Of a stretch of DNA of 64,000 nt, positions 1 to 8,235 are shown in pieces. Each line of letters begins with the position of its first letter. Within the stretch, counting starts at the first letter, position 1. The DNA lies in NCBI GenBank assembly GCA_016789905.1, contig JAEUQC010000032.1, positions 1 to 64,000 on the forward strand, in the 5' to 3' direction. Source of the DNA: Bryobacterales bacterium (GTDB lineage Bacteria > Acidobacteriota > Terriglobia > Bryobacterales > Bryobacteraceae). The position numbers and the translations under genes are program-made. The notes beneath the pieces were generated by a model. The model worked only from the letters and a program-made list of their open reading frames with translations, was not told where the DNA came from and searched no databases.

Positions 1-339
1 ATAATCATGTCCGTTTCGCCTCGCCGGAATACCCGAAAGAGTCGTGCCTCCTAAAAACACAGAAACCCACTCTTCCGAGTGGGCTTAGCTTGGTTATCTT
101 GTTGATATTACCGTTCCTAAATCCCACTCACGCCTTTGCGCGAAAGCGCCAGAATCGGTAGGCAAATGGATGGGAAAGCAGCGGCATGAAATTGTAGTGT
201 AGCCGCGAACGGACACGAAATGCAAGTGCGGCACTAAAAATAGTCGCGAAAAACACCTTTGCGGGGTGAATAGCGTTTTCCGACGCCATTTTGAACAAAC
301 TGGCGGTTAACCACAAGCGGGAGGTGTAACGTAGTTCCC
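1..339. other. Intergenic stretch, no gene recognised
   Basis: I see no convincing gene in these bases. A 62-codon minus-strand frame at 128-316 has no ribosome site or family resemblance and is probably chance. The one structured element is the hairpin at 66-83. Confidence 0.5.
66..83 (-). terminator. Hairpin, possible terminator
   Basis: CCCACTC (66-72) and GAGTGGG (77-83) form a perfect 7-bp stem with a 4-base loop. Read on the minus strand the stem is followed by a T-rich run (TTTCTGTGTTTTT), as in a rho-independent terminator. It lies about 250 bases past the stop of the minus-strand cyclophilin gene, which may be the gene it ends. Confidence 0.45.
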
Positions 340-1716
340 CTACGGCGTGGCGCGGACGTTGATGACTAATTTCTGTTCAATAGCGGCGCCGCCCTGGGTG
401 ATGGTGAGCGGTTGATCGCCATTGGCGGCATTGGACGGCACTTCAACGTTGAACTGATAGAGGCCGACGAAGTTCGGGGCTAGGCCCATATAGGCGACCT
501 TGGCGTCGGCGTCGCCGAACTTGAACGAGACAGGGTTGGTGACCATGGTTTGGCCGCTGGCCTTGCGGCCGCCGAGGGCCGGGAAATTAGGGGTGATGGG
601 GCCGAAACCGGTGCCGTAGAAGAGCAGCGTTTCTCCGGGAACGGCTGGGGCGGCGTCGACATTGGGGATGTTGCCGCCGTTGACGAATTTCCCGGTGGTG
701 GAGTGGAGGGCGGCGACGTACTGTGTGTCGCCGACCTTGAACGCGGCGGGGGCCAGGAGCGCGCCGGCGTATTCGCGGATGGCGATGTTAGCCGCGGGAG
801 TGGCGACACCATTGAAAGTAACGACGACGGGGACGGCGTCACCGGAGGCCACGCCTTCCGGCACCTGGACGTTGATCTGGGTGGGGCTGACAAAATTGAC
901 GAACGCACGGACGCCGCCGACGGTGACCTGGACCTGATCGAGGGTGATGGGGGCGACGGCGCCGGAGAAGTCCGCGTCGGTCCAGGAACGGGTGGTGCCG
1001 GCGAGCGCGGTGCCATAGATTTCGATGTAAGAGCCGGGGGCGGCTTTGGCGGCGCCGCCGAAGGCAGTGGGGTGGACGACGCCATTGGAACTGATGGCGG
1101 GGAGCACGGGAGCATCGAGAGTGGTGATGGACTGGATGACGACGATATTGGCGGCCGAAACGCTGCCGCCGCGATAGTTGATGAGCGGAATGGCGTCGAA
1201 GGGAGACTGGAAGAGGCCACTGGGAACGGGTTGGGAGGCGATGCGATCGACAACGGCCTGGCTGGTGGCGTTGGCGACGCGGCCGAAGACGGTGAAGCCG
1301 CCGTTCTGCGCGTTAAGGTTGGCGGAGTTATCGGCGAGATTGAAGAAGAATTCGTTGGTGGCGCTGTTGGGATTGTTGCCAAGCTTGGCCATGGCGATGG
1401 TGCCGCGGGTGTTGGAAAGATTGAATTCGTTGCGGACGGGAGGATCGGCGGGGATGGCGACGAAGTTGTTGCCGGAAAGGGTGTAGCCGCCGGCCTGGAT
1501 GATGAAGCCGGGCACGGAGCGATGGAAGATGGTATTGGTGTATGCGCCCTTATCCTTGTACTTGAGGAAGTTCGCCACGGTGAGCGGCGCGACGCTGGGG
1601 AGGAGCGTCACGTCAATATCGCCGAGGTTCGTTTTCATGCGGACAGTGACATCCGGCGCCTGGGCGGCGAGGGAGACGGCAAACAGGAGGAGAGAGCCCA
1701 ACAGGCGGGTGCGCAT
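340..1716 (-). CDS. Secreted cyclophilin-type peptidyl-prolyl isomerase fused to TIGR03437 domain
   Basis: The 458-residue protein begins with a signal peptide (MRTRLLGSLLLFAVSLAAQA), which is why I start at 1716 rather than the ATG 13 codons upstream. Residues about 25-190 are a cyclophilin domain with FHRSVPGFIIQAGG and NEFFFNL motifs; the family catalyses cis-trans isomerisation of prolyl bonds. Residues about 215-455 match the Solibacter-type C-terminal domain (TIGR03437), with PGSYIEIYGT, SPTQINVQVP and LLFYGTGFGP motifs, thought to act in surface or extracellular proteins. The protein should therefore act outside the cytoplasm. It is divergent from the DUF4159 gene, 48 bases away. Function of the fusion is inferred from domains only. 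Confidence 0.88.
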   Translation of the reverse strand: MRTRLLGSLLLFAVSLAAQAPDVTVRMKTNLGDIDVTLLPSVAPLTVANFLKYKDKGAYTNTIFHRSVPGFIIQAGGYTLSGNNFVAIPADPPVRNEFNLSNTRGTIAMAKLGNNPNSATNEFFFNLADNSANLNAQNGGFTVFGRVANATSQAVVDRIASQPVPSGLFQSPFDAIPLINYRGGSVSAANIVVIQSITTLDAPVLPAISSNGVVHPTAFGGAAKAAPGSYIEIYGTALAGTTRSWTDADFSGAVAPITLDQVQVTVGGVRAFVNFVSPTQINVQVPEGVASGDAVPVVVTFNGVATPAANIAIREYAGALLAPAAFKVGDTQYVAALHSTTGKFVNGGNIPNVDAAPAVPGETLLFYGTGFGPITPNFPALGGRKASGQTMVTNPVSFKFGDADAKVAYMGLAPNFVGLYQFNVEVPSNAANGDQPLTITQGGAAIEQKLVINVRATP

Positions 1717-1764
1717 TCTTTTTAGTTTATCGTGCCCGGAAGGGAATGCGTACAATCAGAAACG

Positions 1765-2568
1765 ATGCAAATGTATCGTGGCATCGGCGCGGCGGTGATG
1801 ACGGTGTTGCTGGTGAGCGCGCAACCCGGACGGCCGGAGCGGCGCTGGGCGATGTATGAGCGTGAGATGCAGGACCCGGCCGAGGACCCGCCGGACGCCT
1901 GGGAGGAGACCGAGTTCGCGTTTGCGCGGCTGCGGTACCGCTCCGATAGAGACAGGGCGGGATGGCGGGCGCGGTCGCGATGGGGGATTGACGCCAACAA
2001 ATCCGACCGGCAGTTTCTGGCCGGGCTGCGGCGGCTGAGCCGGGTGAACGCGCGGAGCGTGGAACAGATCGTCGATATCGACAGCGACGAGTTGTTCAAC
2101 TGGCCGTTTCTATACGCGGTGGGGATTGGCGACTGGCGCCTGACGGCGGAGCAGGCGCAGCGGATGCGCCGCTACTTCGACCGGGGCGGGTTCTTCGTGG
2201 TGGACGATTTTCACAACGAGCGGGAGTGGGAGAGCTTCATGACGGGGATGCGGCAGATCTACCCGGACTGCCAGGCGGTGGAACTGCAGGACCAGGACGC
2301 GATTCTGCATACGGTGTTCGATTTGAACGAGCGCTTCCGCGTGCCGGGGCTGAATGTGGTGGATGGCGACCAAATTGAGCGAGGCGGCATTGAGCCGCAC
2401 TTCCGGGCGATTCTGGACGATAAGGGGCGGGTGATCGTCGGGATCTTTTTCAACATGGACTTGGGGGATGCCTGGGAATGGGCCGATATTCCGGAGTATC
2501 CGGAGAAGTATGCGTCGCTGGCATTCCGGCTGGGGGTCAACTACGTGGTGTATTCAATGACACATTGA
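1765..2568 (+). CDS. DUF4159-domain secreted protein (copy 1)
   Basis: A 267-residue protein with a signal peptide (MQMYRGIGAAVMTVLLVSAQ). I start at the ATG at 1765 because the longer frame adds residues before the signal sequence. The body matches DUF4159: FNWPFLYAVGIGDWRLT, a YFDRGGFFVVDDFHN block, and a VGIFFNMDLGDAWEWAD block near the C-terminus. The biochemical role of the family is unknown. A close paralogue lies at 3896-4630 with a sulfatase gene between them on the other strand. The last 32 bases overlap the 3' end of that sulfatase gene. Confidence 0.85.
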   Translation: MQMYRGIGAAVMTVLLVSAQPGRPERRWAMYEREMQDPAEDPPDAWEETEFAFARLRYRSDRDRAGWRARSRWGIDANKSDRQFLAGLRRLSRVNARSVEQIVDIDSDELFNWPFLYAVGIGDWRLTAEQAQRMRRYFDRGGFFVVDDFHNEREWESFMTGMRQIYPDCQAVELQDQDAILHTVFDLNERFRVPGLNVVDGDQIERGGIEPHFRAILDDKGRVIVGIFFNMDLGDAWEWADIPEYPEKYASLAFRLGVNYVVYSMTH

Positions 2569-3877
2569 GCTTGGCGCGCAACGCCGCGAGCGGCGCGCGG
2601 GGATCGTTGATGCGATTGTGAAGTTCGAAGGGATCGGCGCGAAGATCGTAGAGTTCATCGGCGCCTTGTTGATGGGCGTAGTGGATGTACTTCCAGCGAT
2701 GGGTGCGGATGGCCTGGTAGCCCATGTTGCGGATGCGAGGGAAGACCGAATCTGAATAGTATTCGATGAGCACGGCGTCGCGTTTGGGGATGGGGGGCGC
2801 GGGGAGGCCGGCCCAAGAGAGACACAGGGAGAAAAGATCCGTGGAGACGGTGAGCGCGGCGATGCGGGTGGCGCGCGGGTAGGCGCGGGGATAGCGGATG
2901 AGCAGCGGGATGCGGATGGTTTCTTCGTAGGCCAGGCGGCGCTCCTGGTTCAGGCAGTGTTCGCCGTAGAAGTAGCCGTGATCGGAGGTGAAGACGATGG
3001 CGGTGTTGGCGAGCGCGTTGGCGCGTTCGAGCGAGTGGATGAGGCGGCCGAGACCTTCGTCGATGGCTTTGGTCATGCGCATGCGGTTGAGGATAGTGGC
3101 GTCATCGGTGGCGGTGGCGGCGGAGAGCGGAGGGATGCCGGGGAGCTGCTGTTGAAGGGCGGGCTTGTTGGCTGGCGGCACTTTGTAGTTGGCGCGGCGG
3201 GGCGGGGCCATGCCGGTGTAGAGATCTTTGTGGCGAGGGGCGACCTTGAAATCATCGGCCTCGCCGGAGCCGGTGACGCGGCCGTCGGGGCCCTGGGCGA
3301 TGTTGGGATGGATGGCTTTGTGGGAGAGATAGAGGCAGAAGGGCTGGGAGCGCTGGCGTTCGATGAAGGCCTGGGCGTAGCCGGTGAGGATGTCGGTGAT
3401 GTAGCCGTGGGGCTGAACGTTTTTGCCATCGACGTTGAGGGGCGGATCGAAGGATTCGCCTTGGCCGGGGAAGGAGACCCAGTGGTCAAAGCCGGGGCGA
3501 GGAGAGTCATCGACGCCCATGTGCCATTTGCCGATGAAGGCGGTGTCGTAACCGCTGTCGTGCAGCAGGCGGGGCCAGGTGAGGAGAGTATGGCTGCGAG
3601 CGGAGCGGTCTGTGTTGTCGGTGATGCCGTGTTGATGGGGATATTGGCCGGTGAGGAAGCTGGCGCGGCTGGGCGAGCAGAGCGGCGTGGCGGCGAAGGC
3701 GTGGGTGAACAACGCGCCTTCACGGGCGAGGCGATCGGCATTGGGCGTTTGCGCGAAGGGATGGCCGGTGCAGCCGAGTTCGTCGAAGCGAAGATCGTCG
3801 ACGAGGATGAAGACAATGTTCGGGCGAGGCTTCGGAGCGGCGGCAAGAGCGGACTGCAGAAACTGGCGGCGAAACAT
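2537..3877 (-). CDS. Sulfatase (arylsulfatase/N-sulfoglucosamine sulfohydrolase-like), exported
   Basis: A 446-residue formylglycine-dependent sulfatase. After a short twin-arginine-like leader (MFRRQFLQSALAAA) come PNIVFILVDDLR (metal-binding aspartates), the CSPSR signature whose cysteine is converted to formylglycine, GKWHMG, and FTSDHGYFYGEH. I start at 3877 because 82 upstream codons in the open frame overlap the divergent DUF4159 gene and look non-coding. It should hydrolyse sulfate esters, probably on sugars, in the periplasm. Its stop lies inside the convergent DUF4159 copy 1, and its start is only 18 bases from DUF4159 copy 2. Substrate is unknown. Confidence 0.9.
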   Translation of the reverse strand: MFRRQFLQSALAAAPKPRPNIVFILVDDLRFDELGCTGHPFAQTPNADRLAREGALFTHAFAATPLCSPSRASFLTGQYPHQHGITDNTDRSARSHTLLTWPRLLHDSGYDTAFIGKWHMGVDDSPRPGFDHWVSFPGQGESFDPPLNVDGKNVQPHGYITDILTGYAQAFIERQRSQPFCLYLSHKAIHPNIAQGPDGRVTGSGEADDFKVAPRHKDLYTGMAPPRRANYKVPPANKPALQQQLPGIPPLSAATATDDATILNRMRMTKAIDEGLGRLIHSLERANALANTAIVFTSDHGYFYGEHCLNQERRLAYEETIRIPLLIRYPRAYPRATRIAALTVSTDLFSLCLSWAGLPAPPIPKRDAVLIEYYSDSVFPRIRNMGYQAIRTHRWKYIHYAHQQGADELYDLRADPFELHNRINDPRAPLAALRAKLNVSLNTPRS

Positions 3878-3883
3878 GAAAAC

Positions 3884-3889
3884 TATAAT
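3884..3889 (+). promoter_or_regulatory. Perfect -10 hexamer close to a start codon
   Basis: TATAAT sits 6 bases before the ATG of DUF4159 copy 2, in the 18-base gap between divergent genes. A transcript from it would start at or next to the ATG, so it could be leaderless. No good -35 hexamer is visible at the usual spacing, so the call is tentative. Confidence 0.35.
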
Positions 3890-3895
3890 AGGCGC

Positions 3896-4630
3896 ATGCC
3901 GCGGGCTTGGCCGGTCCTCTTCGTGCTGTCGCTGCTGCTGTGGCCGCAGGCGGGACCGGTGTTGGACCGGGCGGAATTCCGGTTCGTGCGAATGGAGTAT
4001 CGCGACTCGGCGTTCGCGCGGCGCGGGCGCGGCTGGTGGCGGCAGGACTGGCCGGAAGCGGAGATGCATTTCAAGCAGGGCATTGAACGGCTGACACGGA
4101 TTCACACGGGAGACGGGCATCATTTGCCGTTAACGGACGACCGTGTTTTCGATTACCCATGGATCTACGCGACGCAGGCGGGGTATTGGGACTTGAGCGA
4201 GGCCGAGACGACGCGGCTGCGGCAGTATCTGGAGCGCGGCGGGTTTCTGGTGGTGGATGACTTCTTTGGCCCAGGGGAGTATGAGGTGTTTCGAGAGGCG
4301 ATGGCGCGGGCCGTGCCGGCGCAGCCGATACTCGATTTGACGGACGACGACCCGATCTGGCATGTGCTCTACGATGTGAACGAACGGTTCTTCATCGCGG
4401 GGCTGCGGCACCTGGGGCTGGGGCGCGGTTTCGGTATGCAGCGGCCGGCGGGGCCGCCGCAATGGCAGGGAATCCGGGATGCCAAGGGCCGCGTTGTGGT
4501 GGCCGTCAATTTCAACATGGACGTGGGCGATGCGTGGGAACATGCCGACCTGGCGGAGTATCCGGAGGCGATGACGGGGCTGGCCTACCGGCTGGGGATC
4601 AACTACATCGTCTATGCGATGACGCACTGA
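3896..4630 (+). CDS. DUF4159-domain secreted protein (copy 2)
   Basis: A 244-residue paralogue of the protein at 1765-2568, sharing DYPWIYATQAGYWDLSE, RQYLERGGFLVVDDFFG, VNERFF and VAVNFNMDVGDAWEHAD blocks. It starts with a signal peptide (MPRAWPVLFVLSLLLWPQAG). A much longer open frame extends upstream to 2957, but that part is antisense to the sulfatase gene and not real. DUF4159 has no assigned reaction. It lies 22 bases ahead of the enolase-superfamily gene and may be cotranscribed with it. Confidence 0.85.
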   Translation: MPRAWPVLFVLSLLLWPQAGPVLDRAEFRFVRMEYRDSAFARRGRGWWRQDWPEAEMHFKQGIERLTRIHTGDGHHLPLTDDRVFDYPWIYATQAGYWDLSEAETTRLRQYLERGGFLVVDDFFGPGEYEVFREAMARAVPAQPILDLTDDDPIWHVLYDVNERFFIAGLRHLGLGRGFGMQRPAGPPQWQGIRDAKGRVVVAVNFNMDVGDAWEHADLAEYPEAMTGLAYRLGINYIVYAMTH

Positions 4631-4652
4631 ATCTGATATACCCGTAGGCGTC

Positions 4653-5882
4653 ATGAAACGCCGTCAACTCCTTCAAACACTCGCCGCCGCGGTGGCCGCG
4701 GGGCCGTTCGCCGAAGCCGCGCTGCCGAAGATGAAGATCACGCGGGTGCGTATTTACGAGCCGCCGAATCGCAATCAGAACTTCGCGCAGAGCGACATGG
4801 TGGTGACGGTGGAGACCGACGCCGGGATCACCGGCATTGGCGAAGGCGGCGTGACCGATACGCTGACGCAGTGCGCCGGAACGCTGATTGGCAAGAATCC
4901 GTTTCGCATTGAGGCCATCTGGCAGGAGATGTATATTGCATGGTTCTACCCGCCGGGACGCGAGAAGATTCACGCGCTGGGTGCGATGGATCTGGCGCTG
5001 TGGGACATCAAGGGGAAGGCGCTGAAACTGCCGGTACATGAATTGCTGGGCGGCGCGGTGCGGAACCATTTGGAGTGCTACGCGACGGGCGGGGCGCGGC
5101 CGAGAAATACGAACCCGAATGAACGGCTGAGCCTGCGCGAACGGGCGCGGGCGACGATGGAGGCCGGGTATCGCGCGTTCCGGATGGGCGCGGGGGATAC
5201 GCAAACGGGAGGTGTGTTTAACACGCATGAACGCGTGCGCAAGGTGGCCGCCGATTGCCGCGAGGCGCGCGAGGGCGTGGGCAAGGACGGCGACTGGTGC
5301 ATCGACTTCCACCAGCGTTTTGACTATGCGGACGCAGTGCGGGCGTGCAAATTGATTGAGGAGTTCGAGCCGTATTTTGTGGAGGACCCGACGCGGGACG
5401 AGCACGCCCACCAGGACCTGCCGAAGCTGCGGCAGATGACGCACGTGCCGCTGACGCACGGCGAAGAGTGGGGCCAGCGCTACGATTTTCACAAGCTGGT
5501 GGAGAACCACGACATCGACTATATTCGCGCCACGTTGCCCAATGTGGGCGGGATTACGGAGATGATGAAGATCGCGGCGATTTGCGAGACGCACGCCGTG
5601 GGGATTGTGCCGCACTTCACCGGGCCGATTGCGACGGCGGCGCTGGTGAATTGTCTGGGAACGTTTCCGGGGCCGGTGATTATGGAATACAACTATGGCG
5701 GGCGCGTGCTGCCGCACCTGCCGGAGTGCCTGGATTTCAAGGACGGCAAGGCGCTGATGAACGACCGGCCGGGGCTGGGGGTGACGGTGGACCTGACCAA
5801 GTGCAAGCTGCTGGGCGAGATAACGACGGAAGGGCGGAAGAATGTTTTTTACCGGCCGGATGGTTCGTTGACGCATTGGTAG
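4653..5882 (+). CDS. Mandelate racemase/muconate lactonizing enzyme family protein (sugar-acid dehydratase-like)
   Basis: A 409-residue enolase-superfamily enzyme with a probable export leader (MKRRQLLQTLAAAVAAG). The N-terminal capping domain is followed by the barrel with metal/catalytic signatures: DFHQRFDY, VEDPTRDEH, HGEEWGQ and PHFTGPI. This order (Asp-His, Glu, Glu, distal His) resembles the mannonate/galactonate dehydratase branch, which dehydrates aldonic acids. The exact substrate cannot be read from the sequence. An exported form is unusual because most relatives are cytoplasmic; the leader may be Tat-type. It follows DUF4159 copy 2 at 22 bases. Confidence 0.85.
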   Translation: MKRRQLLQTLAAAVAAGPFAEAALPKMKITRVRIYEPPNRNQNFAQSDMVVTVETDAGITGIGEGGVTDTLTQCAGTLIGKNPFRIEAIWQEMYIAWFYPPGREKIHALGAMDLALWDIKGKALKLPVHELLGGAVRNHLECYATGGARPRNTNPNERLSLRERARATMEAGYRAFRMGAGDTQTGGVFNTHERVRKVAADCREAREGVGKDGDWCIDFHQRFDYADAVRACKLIEEFEPYFVEDPTRDEHAHQDLPKLRQMTHVPLTHGEEWGQRYDFHKLVENHDIDYIRATLPNVGGITEMMKIAAICETHAVGIVPHFTGPIATAALVNCLGTFPGPVIMEYNYGGRVLPHLPECLDFKDGKALMNDRPGLGVTVDLTKCKLLGEITTEGRKNVFYRPDGSLTHW

Positions 5883-6081
5883 CGTAGCGGCAGCGGCGCA
5901 GTGGCGGTGCGGGGGGAGCGGATAGGCTTCCGCGAACGCAACATCACGTGCGGCTGCTGGATTCATGTAGACCGGCGCGGCTGCTATTCGCAAAAAAGGG
6001 GAACCCGGCGCCGCGCACATGCAACGGCACTTTCTTTCCCAAATCGCCGCCCCGATGCTAGCCTTGAAATAACAGCTTCCG

Positions 6082-7449
6082 ATGTCCTCTTCAACAGACC
6101 GTATGCACAACGCGGCCAAGATCCGCGACCTGGAACAGCAAGTGCAAATGGGCGCGGTGGAAACCGTTGTCGCCGCGTTCACCGATCACTACGGCCGGCT
6201 GATGGGCAAGCGATTCGACGCCGGGTACTTTTTGGAATCGGTGGTCCACGCTGGCACGCACGCCTGCAACTACCTGCTGACCGTGGATATGGAAATGGAG
6301 CCGACGCCGGGCTACCAGTTCGCCAACTGGGAAATGGGCTACGGGGATTTTCACTTGGTCCCGGATTTGAACACGCTCAAAATTCTCTCGTGGCAGGAGA
6401 AGACAGCATTCGTCCACTGCGACGTGGAGGACGACAAGGCGCACGCACCGGTCACGGTTGCGCCGCGTTCCATACTGCGCAGGCAGTTGCGGAACGCCGC
6501 GGAGTTGGGTTTTGAGGCGATGGGCGCGTCGGAACTCGAATACTTCGCGTACCGGGATGCGTATAGGGACGCCGCGAAAAAGGGCTACACGGCGCTAGAA
6601 CCGATGGGCTGGTATTTGGAAGACTACAACCTGCTGCAGGGCACGCGGCAGGAGTTCTACACACGCGAGGTGCGGCGGCACTTGAAAGCCACCGGATTCG
6701 CGGTGGAAAGCTCAAAGGGCGAGTGGGGGCTTGGCCAGCACGAAGTGAACGTGAAGTACTCCGAAGTGCTGGAAATGGCCGATAATCACGCGCTGCTGAA
6801 GCAGTGCATGAAGGAGATCGCCGACCAGACGGGCGTCAGCGTAACGTTCATGGCCAAGCCGCACCACGGGCAGGCGGGTTCGAGTTGCCACCTGCATTTG
6901 AGCTTGCGGAAAGATGGCCACAACGCCTTCGCCGGCGAGACGGACGAGTTCCGCTGGTTCCTGGGCGGATGGATGGCGCACGCGCCGGAGATGATGGTGT
7001 TCTACGCGCCGACCATCAATTCCTACAAGCGATTTGAAGACATGAGTTGGGCGCCGACGCGGCTGGCATGGAGCCGGGACAATCGCACGGCGGGGTTCCG
7101 GGTGGTTGGCTCCGGCGCGTCGTTGCGGATTGAAAACCGCATTCCTGGCGCGGACGCGAATCCGTATCTGGCCTTTGCGGCCTCAGTGGCCAGCGGGCTG
7201 GACGGGATTCGCAACAAGATAGAACCGCCCCCGATTTTTGAAGGCGACGTGTACGCCGCGCGCACATTGCCGCGCGTGCCCTACACGCTAGAACACGCCG
7301 TTGACCTGTTTGAGGCCAGCGCGTTTGCCAAAGCTCAGTTCGGCCCGGAAGTGGTTGAACATTACGCGCACTTCTTTCGGAATGAACAGAAGGCGTTTGA
7401 ACGCGTTGTGACGGACTGGGAACGCCGCCGTTACTTCGAGCGAATCTGA
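6082..7449 (+). CDS. Glutamine synthetase-like gamma-glutamyl-amine ligase
   Basis: A 455-residue member of the glutamine synthetase fold. Visible active-site motifs are SELEYF (metal glutamates), LGQHEVN, the SSCHLHLS histidine block and RIENRIPGADANPYL. The family joins glutamate gamma-carboxyl to ammonia or an amine using ATP. The neighbours (SDR, aldehyde dehydrogenase, class-I amidotransferase) match the gamma-glutamylation route of amine catabolism, so I favour a PuuA-like ligase over a housekeeping glutamine synthetase. A second ATG lies 7 codons in. The upstream 199 bases hold no clear ribosome site. Substrate is inferred from context. Confidence 0.85.
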   Translation: MSSSTDRMHNAAKIRDLEQQVQMGAVETVVAAFTDHYGRLMGKRFDAGYFLESVVHAGTHACNYLLTVDMEMEPTPGYQFANWEMGYGDFHLVPDLNTLKILSWQEKTAFVHCDVEDDKAHAPVTVAPRSILRRQLRNAAELGFEAMGASELEYFAYRDAYRDAAKKGYTALEPMGWYLEDYNLLQGTRQEFYTREVRRHLKATGFAVESSKGEWGLGQHEVNVKYSEVLEMADNHALLKQCMKEIADQTGVSVTFMAKPHHGQAGSSCHLHLSLRKDGHNAFAGETDEFRWFLGGWMAHAPEMMVFYAPTINSYKRFEDMSWAPTRLAWSRDNRTAGFRVVGSGASLRIENRIPGADANPYLAFAASVASGLDGIRNKIEPPPIFEGDVYAARTLPRVPYTLEHAVDLFEASAFAKAQFGPEVVEHYAHFFRNEQKAFERVVTDWERRRYFERI

Positions 7450-7461
7450 ACGGAGATCCAC

Positions 7462-8235
7462 ATGCGATTACAGAATAAAGTTGCTCTTATCACGGGAGCC
7501 GGCGGGGGCATCGGGAAAGAAACCGCGCTGCTGTTCGCGGCCGAAGGCGCGAGCGTTGTCTGCGTTGACTACAACGCGGGCCCGAATGAAGAGGTGGCCG
7601 CGGCTATCAACGCCGCCGGCGGAAAGGCGATCGCCGTAAAGGCGGATGTATCGAAGGCCGCCGATTGCGAAGCGATGGTGAAGGCCGCCGAAGACACCTA
7701 CGGCAAGCTGAACATTATTTTCAACAACGCCGGGATCTCGCACGCCGATGACGACGACGCCATCACGACCAGCGAAGAGGTGTGGGACCTGACGTTCCAG
7801 ATCAACGTGAAAGGCGTGTTTCTGGGCTGCAAATACGGCATTCCGGCGCTGCGGCGAGCGGGGGGCGGCTCCATTATCAACACGGCCAGTTTCGTCGCCA
7901 TTCTGGGCGCGGCCACGCCGCAACTGGCCTACACGGCCAGCAAAGGCGCCGTGCTCAGCATGTCGCGCGAACTCTCCGCCATCCACGCGCGCGAAGGCAT
8001 CCGTGTGAATGCGCTGTGCCCCGGCCCGCTGTACACCGAATTGCTGATGAAGTACCTGAACACGGAAGAGAAGCGCCAGCGCCGGCTGGTGCATATCCCG
8101 ATGGGGCGTTTCGGCCAGGCGAAGGAGATCGCCTACGCCGCACTCTATCTGGCAAGCGAAGAATCGAGCTTCGTAACGGGCAGCGAATTCCTGGTTGACG
8201 GCGGCATCACCGCGGCGTACACGACACCCCTATGA
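7462..8235 (+). CDS. Short-chain dehydrogenase/reductase (SDR)
   Basis: A 257-residue classical SDR: TGAGGGIG nucleotide-binding loop, NNAG, INTAS catalytic serine region, YTASK Tyr-Lys pair and LCPGP. It oxidises or reduces an alcohol/carbonyl with NAD(P). A good ribosome site (GGAG) lies 8 bases before the ATG. It starts 12 bases after the ligase and overlaps the aldehyde dehydrogenase start by 4 bases (ATGA), so it is in the operon. It could oxidise an amino-alcohol moiety to the aldehyde used by the next enzyme; this is inference. Confidence 0.88.
   Translation: MRLQNKVALITGAGGGIGKETALLFAAEGASVVCVDYNAGPNEEVAAAINAAGGKAIAVKADVSKAADCEAMVKAAEDTYGKLNIIFNNAGISHADDDDAITTSEEVWDLTFQINVKGVFLGCKYGIPALRRAGGGSIINTASFVAILGAATPQLAYTASKGAVLSMSRELSAIHAREGIRVNALCPGPLYTELLMKYLNTEEKRQRRLVHIPMGRFGQAKEIAYAALYLASEESSFVTGSEFLVDGGITAAYTTPL

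Noticed and set aside
2957..3895. Long plus-strand open frame upstream of DUF4159 copy 2
   Set aside because: It is antisense to the sulfatase gene, which has clear catalytic motifs. The plus-strand translation is a Gly/Ala/Glu-rich shadow typical of GC-rich DNA.
4599..6182. 527-codon minus-strand open frame opposite the enolase-superfamily gene
   Set aside because: Its composition (Arg/His/Pro/Leu rich) is that of an antisense shadow. The plus strand carries recognised enzymes.
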